Of a stretch of 64,000 nt of DNA, positions 54,209-63,341 are shown piece by piece. The stretch spans positions 1-64,000 of the forward strand of contig JADKDT010000010.1 in NCBI GenBank assembly GCA_016714465.1, written 5' to 3'. Below the pieces are notes generated by a model, which made no database searches, had not been told where the DNA came from, and was given only the letters and a program-made list of their open reading frames with translations. The position numbers were made by a program, and so were the translations under genes. Every line of letters begins with the position of its first letter. The stretch's first letter is position 1. The stretch is from Candidatus Brachythrix odensensis (lineage in GTDB: Bacteria; Chloroflexota; Anaerolineae; J036; Brachytrichaceae).

Positions 54209-54604
54209 ATGAGCAGCCAAATTGACCCCAAGGCCCGCTATTTGAAATCTCACGAGTGGGCGCGCATCGACGGAAACCTCATTGTGTGCGGCATCAGCGA
54301 TCACGCTCAGGAAGCGATGAGCGACCTGGTCTTTGCCGAAGTGCCGCGCGTCGGCGCGAAGTTCAAGGCCGGTGATATCTTCGGCGTCGTCGAGTCGGTC
54401 AAGGCCGCTTCGGACGTCTACATTCCTATCGGCGGAACGATCGTCGAGGCGAACACCGCTCTGGAGACATCGCCTGAGTCAATCAACAAAGATCCGTATG
54501 GGGCCGGCTGGATGATCAAGGTCCGACCAGACAATCCGGATGAATTCCAGAAGCTCATGGACGCGGCCGAATACGAGAAACATCTGCAGACCGAAGAGCA
54601 CTGA
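54209..54604 (+). CDS. gcvH: Glycine cleavage system H protein
   Basis: 131 residues from ATG 54209 (MSSQIDPKARYLKSHEW). The lipoyl-lysine motif GVVESVKAASDVYIPIGG is intact, preceded by CGISDHAQEAMSDLVFAEVP and followed by NKDPYGAGWMIKVRPDN. The H protein carries the aminomethyl group between P and T proteins on its lipoyl arm. It is six bases upstream of gcvPA. An ATG 90 bases further up lies inside the hairpin at 54109-54166 and is not a likely start. Confidence 0.96.
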   Translation: MSSQIDPKARYLKSHEWARIDGNLIVCGISDHAQEAMSDLVFAEVPRVGAKFKAGDIFGVVESVKAASDVYIPIGGTIVEANTALETSPESINKDPYGAGWMIKVRPDNPDEFQKLMDAAEYEKHLQTEEH

Positions 54605-54610
54605 TCTGAC

Positions 54611-55972
54611 ATGAACTACATTCCGCACACAGACGCGGAGCGCGCGCGCATGCTCGCCGCGATCGGCGTCGACCGCATCGAGGACTTGTTCGACGCGGTC
54701 CCCGAGAAGTATCGCTTTCCAAAGCTCAAGCTCCCCGCGCCGCTGACCGAGATGGAAGTGGCCTGGGAGATGCAGAGCCTCTCCGACGCCAACGCCGACG
54801 TCAACCACTATGCGTGCTTCCTTGGCGCGGGCGCCTACAACCATCACATCCCGAGCCTGGTCAACCACCTGATACTGCGGGGCGAGTTTCTGACTGCCTA
54901 TACGCCGTATCAACCTGAAGTGAGCCAGGGAACGCTGCAAGCGATCTTTGAGTTTCAGTCGATGGTTGCTCAGTTGACAGGCATGGAGATCGCCACGGCC
55001 TCGCACTATGACGGGGCGACGGCGTTTGCCGAAGCGGTGGCGATGGCGGTGAATACCACCCGGCGCGGCAAGGCGATCGTCTCGGCCGGCGTCCACCCGA
55101 TGTATCGGGAGGTGTTGCGCACCTATACCCAGTTCAATGAAGCTGTCACCATCGTCGGCGACGAGGTCGACCCGAACGGGTTCAAGGACATTCACGCGTT
55201 GGCGGAGATGATCGACGAGGACACCGCCGCGGTGTGTGTGGCCAATCCGAATTTTCTCGGACAGCTCGAAGACCTCGAGGGTCTGGCGGAAAAATGCCAC
55301 GCAAAAGGCGCGATGCTGCTCATGTCGGTCAACCCAACCGCGCTTGGCTTGTTCAAGACCCCGGCCGAGTACGGGGCCGACATCGTCACCGGCGAAGGAC
55401 AGCCGCTCGGAATTCCGCTCGGATACGGCGGTCCGTATGTCGGCTTTTTCTGCACCAAACGCGAGTACATGCGGCGCATTCCGGGCCGGATCGTTGGCGA
55501 AACCGTGGATAAGGAGGGCAAGCGCGGCTATGTGCTCACCCTCAAGACCCGCGAACAGGATATTCGGCGCGAGAAGGCGACCAGCAATATCTGCACCAAT
55601 CAGGGGCTGATGGCGCTGTGCGCGGCGATCTATTTGAGCGTCATGGGCAAGAATGGTCTCGAACAGGTGGCCAACCTGTGCTACCAGAAGGCCCATTACG
55701 CGGCTGACCAAATCGCGGCGCTCACCGGTTATTCGGTTGTTGGCAGCCGCCCGTTTTTCCACGAGTTCGTGGTGAAATGCCCGGTGCCCGTGGCCGAAAC
55801 GAACGCCCTGCTGCTGGATGACTTCGATGTCATTGGCGGCTACGACCTGGGCCGGGACTATCCGCATCTCAAGAATCACATGCTGATCTGCTGCACCGAG
55901 CAGAATACCAAGGACGAGATCGACGCGCTCGTGCAGGCCCTGGATGCCGCGCGCGACGACTTGGCCGAGTAA
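54611..55972 (+). CDS. gcvPA: Glycine dehydrogenase (decarboxylating) subunit 1
   Basis: 453 residues, the size of the N-terminal half in two-subunit P proteins. Typical blocks: NYIPHTDAERARMLAAIGV, HYACFLGAGAYNHHIPSLVNH, FLTAYTPYQPEVSQGTLQAI, FEFQSMVAQLTGMEIATAS and REQDIRREKATSNICTNQ. The pyridoxal-phosphate lysine is in the other subunit (GcvPB), which should follow but does not: the next gene is lhgO. The P protein decarboxylates glycine and passes the aminomethyl group to GcvH. GcvT is also absent from the window, so the system is split across the genome. Confidence 0.96.
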   Translation: MNYIPHTDAERARMLAAIGVDRIEDLFDAVPEKYRFPKLKLPAPLTEMEVAWEMQSLSDANADVNHYACFLGAGAYNHHIPSLVNHLILRGEFLTAYTPYQPEVSQGTLQAIFEFQSMVAQLTGMEIATASHYDGATAFAEAVAMAVNTTRRGKAIVSAGVHPMYREVLRTYTQFNEAVTIVGDEVDPNGFKDIHALAEMIDEDTAAVCVANPNFLGQLEDLEGLAEKCHAKGAMLLMSVNPTALGLFKTPAEYGADIVTGEGQPLGIPLGYGGPYVGFFCTKREYMRRIPGRIVGETVDKEGKRGYVLTLKTREQDIRREKATSNICTNQGLMALCAAIYLSVMGKNGLEQVANLCYQKAHYAADQIAALTGYSVVGSRPFFHEFVVKCPVPVAETNALLLDDFDVIGGYDLGRDYPHLKNHMLICCTEQNTKDEIDALVQALDAARDDLAE

Positions 55973-56048
55973 CGTCCGTCGCGGCCGCATCCCGTCTCCC
56001 GAAACGCGCGGCCAGGCTGAAAGGGCCGCGCGGGCATACCATTGACAC

Positions 56049-57248
56049 ATGGCAATCTACGATTTTGCAGTCATCGGAGGCGGGCTGGTTGGTCTGGCCA
56101 CGGCTCGAGCGCTGCTGGAGCGATTTCCTGGCAAGACCCTTCTGCTGCTTGAAAAGGAAACGAGCTGGGCATCGCACCAGAGTGGTCACAACAGCGGGGT
56201 GCTGCATTCGGGAATCTACTATCGCCCGGGCACGCTGCGGGCCAAGCTCGGACGGGAAGGACGCGCGCGGATGGTGGCTTTCTGCCGCGAGCACGGGATC
56301 GCTCATGATGTGTGCGGCAAAGTCATCGTCGCCACCGAAGAGCGTGAACTCCCGCTTCTGGACAACCTGCTCAAGCGCGGTCAGGACAACCAGCTTGAAG
56401 TGCGCATCATCGATCAGCGCGAATTGCGCGAGATTGAGCCGCACGTGGCGGGCCTGCGGGCCATCCACGTCCCGGCCACCGGCATTGCCGATTACCGCGG
56501 GGTTGCGGCTCAACTGGTGAAGTTGTGTCAGGATCGGGGCGCCGATCTCAAGCTAGGCACGCGCATGCTCCGCCAGTCGGCTCAGGGAGGCATTGTCACC
56601 CTGGAAACCAGCACGGGTGAATTCCAGGCCAGTTACGTCGTTACGTGCGGCGGACTGCATGCCGATCGTCTGGCGCTGCAGGCCGGCGCGCAGGTCGATG
56701 CCCGGATTGTGCCGTTCCGCGGCGAGTACTTCCACCTCAATCCGGCCAAACGCGGTCTGGTCCGCAACCTGATCTACCCCGTGCCCAACCCGGATTTCCC
56801 GTTTCTGGGCGTGCATTTCACCCGGATGATCGACGGCGACATTCATTGCGGCCCGAATGCCGTCTTCACCCTCAGCCGCGAGGGCTATCGGAAAGTGGAT
56901 GTGAATGTGCGGGATGCCTGGGAAGCGATCACCTTCCCGGGCTTTCAGAAGCTGGCCGCCAAGAACTGGCGGATGGGCTTTGACGAGATCGTGCGCTCGT
57001 TCAGCAAGGAACGCTTTGTCAAGACCCTGCAGCGCCTGATTCCGGAAATCCAGTCCAGTGACCTCAGCCCGGCGCCCGCGGGTGTGCGGGCCCAGGCCTT
57101 GACCCCGGCTGGCGGGCTGGTCGATGACTTTCTTATCGTCGCCGGGCCGCGTTCGCTGCACGTGTGCAACGCGCCGTCTCCAGCCGCGACCGCGTCGCTC
57201 TCGATCGGCGACGAAATCGCCCTCCGGGTCGAGTCGGCGTTGTCCTGA
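56049..57248 (+). CDS. lhgO: L-2-hydroxyglutarate oxidase
   Basis: 399 residues, DAO-type FAD enzyme. The dinucleotide motif FAVIGGGLVGLATARALLE is followed by LLLEKETSWASHQSGHNSG and VLHSGIYYRPGTLRAKL, the LhgO signature, and later by PFRGEYFHLNPAKRGLVRNL with IYPVPNPDFPFLGVHFT. It oxidises L-2-hydroxyglutarate to 2-oxoglutarate, passing electrons to the membrane quinone pool. TACCAT at 56037-56042 lies six bases before the ATG. The preceding 76 bases after gcvPA contain no gene. A self-complementary repeat pair follows the stop. Confidence 0.93.
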   Translation: MAIYDFAVIGGGLVGLATARALLERFPGKTLLLLEKETSWASHQSGHNSGVLHSGIYYRPGTLRAKLGREGRARMVAFCREHGIAHDVCGKVIVATEERELPLLDNLLKRGQDNQLEVRIIDQRELREIEPHVAGLRAIHVPATGIADYRGVAAQLVKLCQDRGADLKLGTRMLRQSAQGGIVTLETSTGEFQASYVVTCGGLHADRLALQAGAQVDARIVPFRGEYFHLNPAKRGLVRNLIYPVPNPDFPFLGVHFTRMIDGDIHCGPNAVFTLSREGYRKVDVNVRDAWEAITFPGFQKLAAKNWRMGFDEIVRSFSKERFVKTLQRLIPEIQSSDLSPAPAGVRAQALTPAGGLVDDFLIVAGPRSLHVCNAPSPAATASLSIGDEIALRVESALS

Positions 57249-57262
57249 TTCGGGCCGCATCC

Positions 57263-57357
57263 TGGGAGCGCGGGCATCTTGCCCGCGCGGTCCAGGGGGA
57301 ACACCGGTCAAAGCCGCCAACGGCCAGGATCGCGCGGGCAAGATGCCCGCGCTCCCA
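57263..57357. repeat. Inverted pair of self-palindromic repeats
   Basis: Two 27-bp arms (TGGGAGCGCGGGCATCTTG...; mirror at 57331) are perfect inverted copies 41 bp apart, and each arm folds on itself (GCGCGGGCA/TGCCCGCGC). It lies between the convergent lhgO and TrkA-N genes. Confidence 0.85.
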
Positions 57358-57377
57358 TCGCGCGTCGCTTTCGGAGG

Positions 57378-58434
57378 TTAGCGCCGGCCGCCGTTGTCTC
57401 CTGCCAGGCGGTTGACGGACTCGGGCGCGCCAAACACCGCCACGGTATCGCCCGCCGGGTTGGCGGGCGTCCGGCGGGTGCATGTCGGTGCCCTCACGGG
57501 CGTGGATCATGACAACGCTGACATCGTAGCGTTGTTCGATCGAGCCGACCGTCAGCGCGCTCAGGCTGGACCCATCCGTGATGACCAGACGCGACACGCT
57601 CAGCGGGTGGCCGTCGACGGTCACAGGCTGGCTGAGATCAACCCCGGCCGCGGTTGCGGCGAAGAACGGCGCCGCAAGGCTGGTGGCGCTCATCGCAGTG
57701 AATCCAAATTGCTTGCGTAGGGCATCGGCAAAGTCGTCGTCGAAAATCCGCACGACCACATCGATCCGAGGGTTGAGCGCGCGTGCCTTCAAGGCGATCT
57801 TCAGGTTGAGCGCATCATTCTGAATGGCGAGGATGATCGCCCGGGCCCGTTCGATCCCGGCCCCGAGCAGCACGCTGTCGCGGGTGGCGTCGTCGATGAT
57901 GACCGGCACATCCCGCGCCCGTATCTCGCGGGTGAGATCCTGCCGGTCGTCCAGTTCGACCACAACGAGTTCGCGCCCCATGTCGCGCAACTGGTTTGCC
58001 ACTCGAAAACCCAGGTGACCCATCCCGATCAGCACAACGTGATTGCGAAAGGTTGATGCGACCGCCATTTCCCACTCCTTGCTTCGCCCGCGGCGATTGA
58101 ATAGTTGCGCCCCGAAATCCGCCAGACCAAGGCCCAGAATCCCCAGGCCCAGAATGGGCAGCGCATAGTAAAAGACGCGCAAGGCGTCCGTCTGCGGAAA
58201 TCGATCGCCGCCCTGGAAAAAGACGAGCTGGATCATCCGATAGACCGTCTCGCCAAAATTGGTGTGGGCTTCCTCGGGCGGCTTCGGCACGAGCGTCCAA
58301 GCGATGCTGCTCAGCAGGATCACCGCAGCGAAGGCGGCGAGTGGCCACTTGAATTCGTCCAAGAGCAGTAAGGTGTCCCGCCACCCGGCCTTCAGCCGAC
58401 GGCCCCATCCGCGATCGATCTGTCCGCTTTCCAC
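57378..58434 (-). pseudogene. Two-TM channel-like protein with TrkA-N (RCK) domain, frameshifted at C-terminus
   Basis: From GTG 58434: TM1 (WPLAAFAAVILLSSIAWTL), a pore-like loop TVYRMIQLVFFQGGDRFP, TM2 (YYALPILGLGILGLGLADF), then an RCK/TrkA-N domain with NHVVLIGMGHLGFRVANQL, VVVELDDRQDLTRE and VIIDDATRDSVLLGAGIERA. The C-terminal TrkA-C ends in another frame (NPAGDTVAVFGAPESVNRL, stop at 57378) after an indel near 57478. The potassium filter TVGYG is absent. The rejoined protein has about 352 residues. Ligand-gated transport or NAD sensing is likely; ion selectivity is not. TACACT (58446-58441) lies six bases before the GTG. Confidence 0.78.
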
Positions 58435-58440
58435 GGCGCA

Positions 58441-58472
58441 AGTGTACCGAGAAGTTTCCCACTTCGTACAAT
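58441..58472. promoter_or_regulatory. Divergent leaderless -10 boxes of the TrkA-N and phosphodiesterase genes
   Basis: Minus strand TACACT (58446-58441), six bases, GTG 58434. Plus strand TACAAT (58467-58472), six bases, ATG 58479. Both genes share a 44-bp gap without a ribosome-binding site. Confidence 0.62.
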
Positions 58473-58478
58473 AGCGAC

Positions 58479-59747
58479 ATGATCAACGTTGCTTCTCGGG
58501 CCGCCGTCGACGGCGCGTCCTGGCGCGGGCCGCTCATTCGGCCGCTCTACGCCTCCTACTGCTTTGCAAACCTGCCGTCGGCGATTGAGCGCCGCTTGAC
58601 GGGCAAAGGACAGACAAATCTGCCGCCCGACACCCTGGCTGGCCTGCCGGAACGCTGCGATACCGTCATCCTGTTCTTTATCGACGCGTTTGGCTGGCGC
58701 TTTTTTCAGCGCTATCGCGAGCGCTATCCCTTTTTGCGCCATTTCATCGACAACGGTGTCGTCTCAACCCTGACGTCTATGTTCCCGTCCACGACCGCCG
58801 CGCACGTGACCGCGATTCATACGGGTTTTACACCAGGACAATCAGGCGTTTATGAGTGGTACCAGTACGAACCGACGCTCGACGCCACGATCCTGCCGCT
58901 GCCGTTCTGCCTGCCGACCGACAAAACCCGCGACACTCTGTCAGCCCTTGGGTTTGCCGCCGACAAGTTTTTTCCGGCCACGAACATCCATCAGCGCTTG
59001 GGCGCGGCTGGAGTGGATACGTTTGTCGTGCAACCCGATCACTACTCGCGTGACGCCACCGGCAAGGCCCTGCATGGGAAGGCCCATGCAATGGATTACA
59101 AGACTCTGCCGGAGGCGCTGGTGAGGCTGGGCGAGATGCTGGCCCGGCAGCGCGGCCCGGCCTATTACTTCCTCTACTACAGTGACATCGACACGCTCGC
59201 CCACGGCTACGGCCCCGAAAGCGATGCGGTTGACGCCCAGGCCGACCAATTCCTGATCACCCTCGAGCGCAACTTCGAGCGCCTGCTGGGCAAGCGCAAG
59301 GACGCGATCTTCATCCTGACCGCCGATCATGGCCAGGTCGAGGTCAGCCCGAAGACATGCATCTACATGAATGAGAAGCTGCCCGCGTCAAAGCGTTGGT
59401 TGCGGACACATGCCAACGGCGAGACGATCTGGCCGAGCGGCTCGGCGCGCGACACGTTCTGGCATGTTCGTCCGGAAGCGCTGGATGAAGCAACCGCGGC
59501 CTTTTGCGACTTGCTGAAGGACAAGGCCGTGGTCGTGCAGACCTCGGAGCTGATCGAGGCGGGCTTCTTTGGCCCGTCGGTTTCCCAGGCCTTCCTCAGC
59601 CGGGTCGGGAACCTGACCGTGCTGCCATTCGCCGGCGAATCGGTGTGGTGGAAGGTCCCCGGGCGCCTCGAGCAGCGCTTCTTCGGCCATCACGGCGGGC
59701 TCACCCGTCAGGAAATGGAGATCCCGATGCTGGCCTGCCGGTTGTAA
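58479..59747 (+). CDS. Alkaline-phosphatase superfamily phosphodiesterase
   Basis: 422 residues, no signal peptide. It belongs to the type I phosphodiesterase/nucleotide pyrophosphatase or PglZ-like group: metal Asp in VILFFIDAFGWRFF, nucleophile Thr in SMFPSTTAAHVTAIHTGFTPG, YSDIDTLAHGYGP, ILTADHGQVEVSP (DHG) and the final metal His in FFGHHGGLTRQEMEIP. All metal ligands look intact, so it should be an active zinc enzyme on a phosphate ester or sulfate. Without export signals the substrate is probably cytoplasmic. A GCGAAGC-core hairpin starts five bases after the stop codon. Confidence 0.82.
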   Translation: MINVASRAAVDGASWRGPLIRPLYASYCFANLPSAIERRLTGKGQTNLPPDTLAGLPERCDTVILFFIDAFGWRFFQRYRERYPFLRHFIDNGVVSTLTSMFPSTTAAHVTAIHTGFTPGQSGVYEWYQYEPTLDATILPLPFCLPTDKTRDTLSALGFAADKFFPATNIHQRLGAAGVDTFVVQPDHYSRDATGKALHGKAHAMDYKTLPEALVRLGEMLARQRGPAYYFLYYSDIDTLAHGYGPESDAVDAQADQFLITLERNFERLLGKRKDAIFILTADHGQVEVSPKTCIYMNEKLPASKRWLRTHANGETIWPSGSARDTFWHVRPEALDEATAAFCDLLKDKAVVVQTSELIEAGFFGPSVSQAFLSRVGNLTVLPFAGESVWWKVPGRLEQRFFGHHGGLTRQEMEIPMLACRL

Positions 59748-59752
59748 GAAAG

Positions 59753-59801
59753 CGCGTGAATCGGTATCCCCCGGCGAAGCCTGGCGATACCGATTCACGC
59801 G
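59753..59801. terminator. Hairpin between convergent genes, GCGAAGC core
   Basis: CGCGTGAATCGGTATC and its complement around CCCGGCGAAGCCTGG (two core mismatches). It fills the whole gap between the phosphodiesterase stop (+) and the PH-SHOCT stop (-). Confidence 0.7.
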
Positions 59802-60500
59802 TTAAATTTGATTCAGGATCGCTTGCCGGCGCGCATCGTATTCGGTCTGGGTGATCAGTCCCTGCTGAAGCAATTTCCCCAGCTCGGCCAGCCGATCGGC
59901 GGCCGCGCCGGATTGGACTGCCTGCGGCGGTGGCGGCCCGCCCAGGGTGTTCTTGGCGTCCAGGATCGCCCGCTTGAAGCCGACCGGATCGGGCAGATAC
60001 AACATGCGGTTCAGCCCGACCTCGGACGCCGTCATGATCACGAGATGGCCAAAGTTCAACACACGGCCTGTCGCGGACTGGCTGAGCATGATGTCGTTGA
60101 CCTTCTCGAGCGACGAGTCAATGCTGCTCTTTGCAATCACGCCGTGGACCTGGATTACCCGGCGGGTGGTCACGATGTTGGTCGTGTTGACCCAATTCAG
60201 GACCGTTCGGGCCAAACCGATCAGGGAACTGAGCACGATAAACGCGCCAATGAGCTGTGGAATGGTGTTCGAGATGAGCGAGAGCGGCCTGCGCCAGTCA
60301 TCGAGCGCCTTCATCAGAAAGCCGATGTTCGATAGCGGCCCGTCGCCGCGCGCCAGGGCGATGAAGAGCCAGTACAGCAACAGCAACAGAAAAATCTGCC
60401 AGAACAGGCCCACAAAGGCGTTCAAAAGGACAACCCAGTGCGGGCGGCGTTGCGCGACGATTGTTTCATCCGAGCTGACGAGTTTCTCGATGTATCCCAT
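59802..60500 (-). CDS. PH-domain membrane protein with C-terminal SHOCT motif
   Basis: 232 residues. Two TMs (VVLLNAFVGLFWQIFLLLLLYW and LIGAFIVLSSLIGLARTVLNW) lie within a bacterial PH-like (bPH_2) domain: TTNIVTTRRVIQVHGVIAKS and SLEKVNDIMLSQSATGRVL. The end RLAELGKLLQQGLITQTEYD with RRQAILNQI is a SHOCT motif (short helical C-terminal segment). Such proteins sit at the membrane as oligomerisation or stress-related adaptors; no enzymatic role is known. TATAAC (60513-60508) lies seven bases before the ATG on the minus strand, the leaderless layout. Confidence 0.83.
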   Translation of the reverse strand: MGYIEKLVSSDETIVAQRRPHWVVLLNAFVGLFWQIFLLLLLYWLFIALARGDGPLSNIGFLMKALDDWRRPLSLISNTIPQLIGAFIVLSSLIGLARTVLNWVNTTNIVTTRRVIQVHGVIAKSSIDSSLEKVNDIMLSQSATGRVLNFGHLVIMTASEVGLNRMLYLPDPVGFKRAILDAKNTLGGPPPPQAVQSGAAADRLAELGKLLQQGLITQTEYDARRQAILNQI

Positions 60501-60529
60501 AACTGTGGTTATACACTGTTACGCAAGAA

Positions 60530-61810
60530 TCATCCGGCGAGATCAGCATCCCCGCGCTTCGCGGAGGATGCTGATCTCGCTCCCGCCGCCAGCGCCTCCG
60601 GCAGAAGGGCATCGCTGATCGCCATCTCACTCAAACTGAGAGTGTTGCGAATACGGGCGACCCGGGCGCCGAGGCTGTCTGGCCGGCCGCACATGCGGAG
60701 GGCCAGTTGAATCGCCTGGTCCTCATCTGCCGCCACCCACGGGATCTTGACCCGCCACAGGCCGAGCAGTCCGGAGGTCAGCGCGTTCATCCGCACCGCG
60801 TCCCAGTCGACCTTGGCCAGCAGGCGCTCGGTGACGATGTCGGCCAGCCCGATCCCATTCGCGTTGCCACCCGTTTCGGCCGTCAAATCCAGGGCGACGA
60901 TGACGTTGGCTTGTGGATGCCCGGGATCGGCGATGCCCGGGATGAAGAGCCTGCCGATCGTATTGGTGTCCATCCCGGTCCCGCTGATGTTCTTTCCCAT
61001 CTCCTCCACGATCAATGCATCCAGTTTGTCGAATGGGATTCGGGGCAGGAGCGCCTGGGCCCGGGCCAGGAGGGCTGTCTCGGCGGGTCCGCCGATCTCG
61101 GCCCCGGTAAGGCCATGCACTTCGGCCGTCTGATGCGCGGCATTTTCCAGGATGGCCAGACCGCCCAGCACGCGGCCGCGTTCGATCACGATGCGCGCAA
61201 TCGGCGGAATCAGCCCGCGCAGGCCGTCCGGTCCGCGGGCGTGAATGGCCTCGGCCACCGGCTGCTTGCCCAGGCCGATGGCGCACATCTTGGCCAAGCC
61301 GCTTTGAATGGGCCCTCCGAATGAGGTGTGTGGTTTGACCCGATTGATGATGACGGTCGCGTCGGCCTCATAGGCATTGCGATCCATTCGGGCAGGGGCG
61401 CCGCCGACCTCTCCGAGCGCGACCGTGTCCATGCTCGAATGAATCGGGCAGCCGGCGCTGGCCTCGGTCACGCCCAGATCGCGCAGGACCGCGCGTTGGC
61501 CGTCGCCGGTAGCGCCCCCATGCGAACCCATGGCCGGGACGATGAACGGTGCTGCGCCCGCTGCCCGGAGCGTGTCCACGGCCGCCCGCACGATCGCCGG
61601 CAGTCCATGGATGCCGCGGCTGCCGACCCCAATCGCAATGCGCATGCCAGGCGTGATCCGGGGCAGCGCGCAACGCGCGAGCGCGGACCGCACGGCCGCG
61701 CCGATATCGCCAGCATCCGGCGCCGGCCAACTGAACGTCACGGGGTGGAGCGGGGGAACTTCCACCCGCGGGAAGCGTGACAGATCGCGAATCACGGGGT
61801 CGAATTGCAT
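60530..61810 (-). CDS. LarA-like (DUF2088) protein
   Basis: 426 residues. The N-terminal two-thirds match the LarA N-domain fold: GMRIAIGVGSRGIHGLPAIV, PAMGSHGGATGDGQRAVL, NRVKPHTSFGGPIQSGLAKM and VEEMGKNISGTGMDTNTIG. LarA is a nickel-pincer lactate racemase; proteins of this branch lack its full C-domain and are often of unknown substrate. Histidine ligands (SHGG, KPHT) are present. The last 16 residues (from ARSASSAK to the end) are encoded inside the hairpin at 60537-60580, so the native C-terminus has been altered. TATCAT (61822-61817) lies six bases before the ATG. Confidence 0.72.
   Translation of the reverse strand: MQFDPVIRDLSRFPRVEVPPLHPVTFSWPAPDAGDIGAAVRSALARCALPRITPGMRIAIGVGSRGIHGLPAIVRAAVDTLRAAGAAPFIVPAMGSHGGATGDGQRAVLRDLGVTEASAGCPIHSSMDTVALGEVGGAPARMDRNAYEADATVIINRVKPHTSFGGPIQSGLAKMCAIGLGKQPVAEAIHARGPDGLRGLIPPIARIVIERGRVLGGLAILENAAHQTAEVHGLTGAEIGGPAETALLARAQALLPRIPFDKLDALIVEEMGKNISGTGMDTNTIGRLFIPGIADPGHPQANVIVALDLTAETGGNANGIGLADIVTERLLAKVDWDAVRMNALTSGLLGLWRVKIPWVAADEDQAIQLALRMCGRPDSLGARVARIRNTLSLSEMAISDALLPEALAAGARSASSAKRGDADLAG
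60537..60580. repeat. Hairpin inside the 3' coding end of the LarA-like gene, GCGAAGC core
   Basis: GCGAGATCAGCATCC pairs with its complement around CCGCGCTTCGCGGA. Unlike its relatives it lies upstream of a stop codon (minus strand) and is translated. Confidence 0.75.
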
Positions 61811-61816
61811 GGGTCG

Positions 61817-61847
61817 ATGATAGCGCCAGGCAGGACGGCGCTACAAT
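61817..61847. promoter_or_regulatory. Divergent leaderless -10 boxes of the LarA-like and LCP genes
   Basis: Minus strand TATCAT (61822-61817), six bases, ATG 61810. Plus strand TACAAT (61842-61847), eight bases, ATG 61856. The whole intergenic region is 45 bp. Confidence 0.62.
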
Positions 61848-61855
61848 CAAACGTT

Positions 61856-63341
61856 ATGGCCCGCGATTCGCGCCGCCCGCTTGAGGCGGCCCTCATCGCG
61901 CTGACGTCGATGGCGTTGGCGTTGGGCGTCGCCTGGGCGCCGCAGACGCCGGCCGCGGCTGTGCTTGAACAACGACCTGCGGCAACACCTGGCGGTCCTC
62001 GCGCCGGCCCAACCGGCATCCCCGTGCCGGCCGGCTTTCCCACGCCCATCCCCGCGGCGCCGACCCCGCTTCCAACCGCTGATCCACGCAAGGCGCTCAC
62101 GGCCGAGAAACTCAATCAGGATATCAAGATTGAGGCCGGCGATGCGCCCCTGATCAAGCAGGCCGCCGGCACCATTAATGTGCTGCTGATGGGCATCGAC
62201 ATCACCCTCGACCGCCGGCTTGCCCGCACGGATACGGTGATGGTTGCCAGCATCAATCCCGAGGTTCCGTCGGTCAGCCTGCTTTCCATTCCGCGCGACC
62301 TGCAGGTGCGCATTCCGGGCCGCAGCGAGGACCGGATCAACACCGTCAGCGAATATGGTTACCTGTCCGACTATCCGGGCGGCGGGCCCTCATTTCTGGC
62401 GGCTGTGCTGCGCCAAAAACTTCGGGATCAAGATCGATCACTATGCCCGCATCGACCTGAACGGGTTCATGAAGGCCATCGATGCGCTGGGCGGGATCGA
62501 TGTGCTGGTCGAGTGCGAGATCAAGGATACGTTTTTTACGGTGAAAGGCCCGGATGGAAAGATCATCAGCGGTGTTCAGCCCGGCCTGGTCAGGATGAGC
62601 GCCGCCCAGGCGAATTTCTACGCCCGATCGCGCTACAGCACAACCGATTTTGACCGGGCCAGGCGCCAGCAGCGCATCCTCAAGGCGATCGCTTCGAAGG
62701 CCAAGAGCGGCAATATCTTCAACAATCTGCCCGCCCTGATTGGCACGATCCAGGAGAACTTTGATACCGATCTCAGCCTAATCGATGCGCCGTACTTCAT
62801 CGATCTGGCCCGGCGGATGGACAACCTTGCGATCAAACAGCGGGTAGTCACCTACCCGGTGGTGGAGTCCTACCTGCGCCGCGATGGCGCCCAGGTGTTG
62901 CGGCCCACCAAGGACACCATCCCTTACATCGTCGAGTCGCTCGAGCCGCCGCAGGCCGTGCCGGGCAACAAGAACCTCAATCGGCCCACCCTCGAAATTG
63001 TGAATGCCTCGGGCCGCAAGGACATGGAGTTACTGGCCGCAGAACGCATGGGCGTCGAGGGTTTCAACGTCGTCAAGATCAGCCGTGCCGATGTCGTTAA
63101 GCCCCGCACCCAGATCATTGATCTTCAGGCCACGCCAAAGGGGACTGCGGCCACCTTTCTGGTGCAGTTTTTTGCCCTGCAAGCCGCAGACGTGTTGAGC
63201 CAGCCGTCGGCCGGCGCCGCGTCTCAGATTCGCCTTGTTCTGGGCGAGGACTACGAGTCGTGCCCGAACACGAGCAATGCCGCGCGCGAGCGCCAAACCC
63301 TGCCGGGCAACGTGGATATTGCCCCGACAAGGGCGCCATAA
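61856..63341 (+). pseudogene. LytR-CpsA-Psr cell-wall glycopolymer ligase, one frameshift
   Basis: From ATG 61856: signal anchor (LIALTSMALALGVAWA), a Pro/Thr linker (PTPIPAAPTPLPTADP) and the LCP domain with INVLLMGIDITLDRRLARTD, VSLLSIPRDLQVRIPG and, after an indel near 62405, NFGIKIDHYARIDLNGF, GLVRMSAAQANFYARSRY and DFDRARRQQRIL. A LytR_C domain follows (NRPTLEIVNASGRKDMELLA). LCP enzymes transfer lipid-linked polymers to peptidoglycan; the Arg and Asp residues for pyrophosphate binding are present. The rejoined length is about 494 residues. The gene has a leaderless -10 box (TACAAT). Confidence 0.87.
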
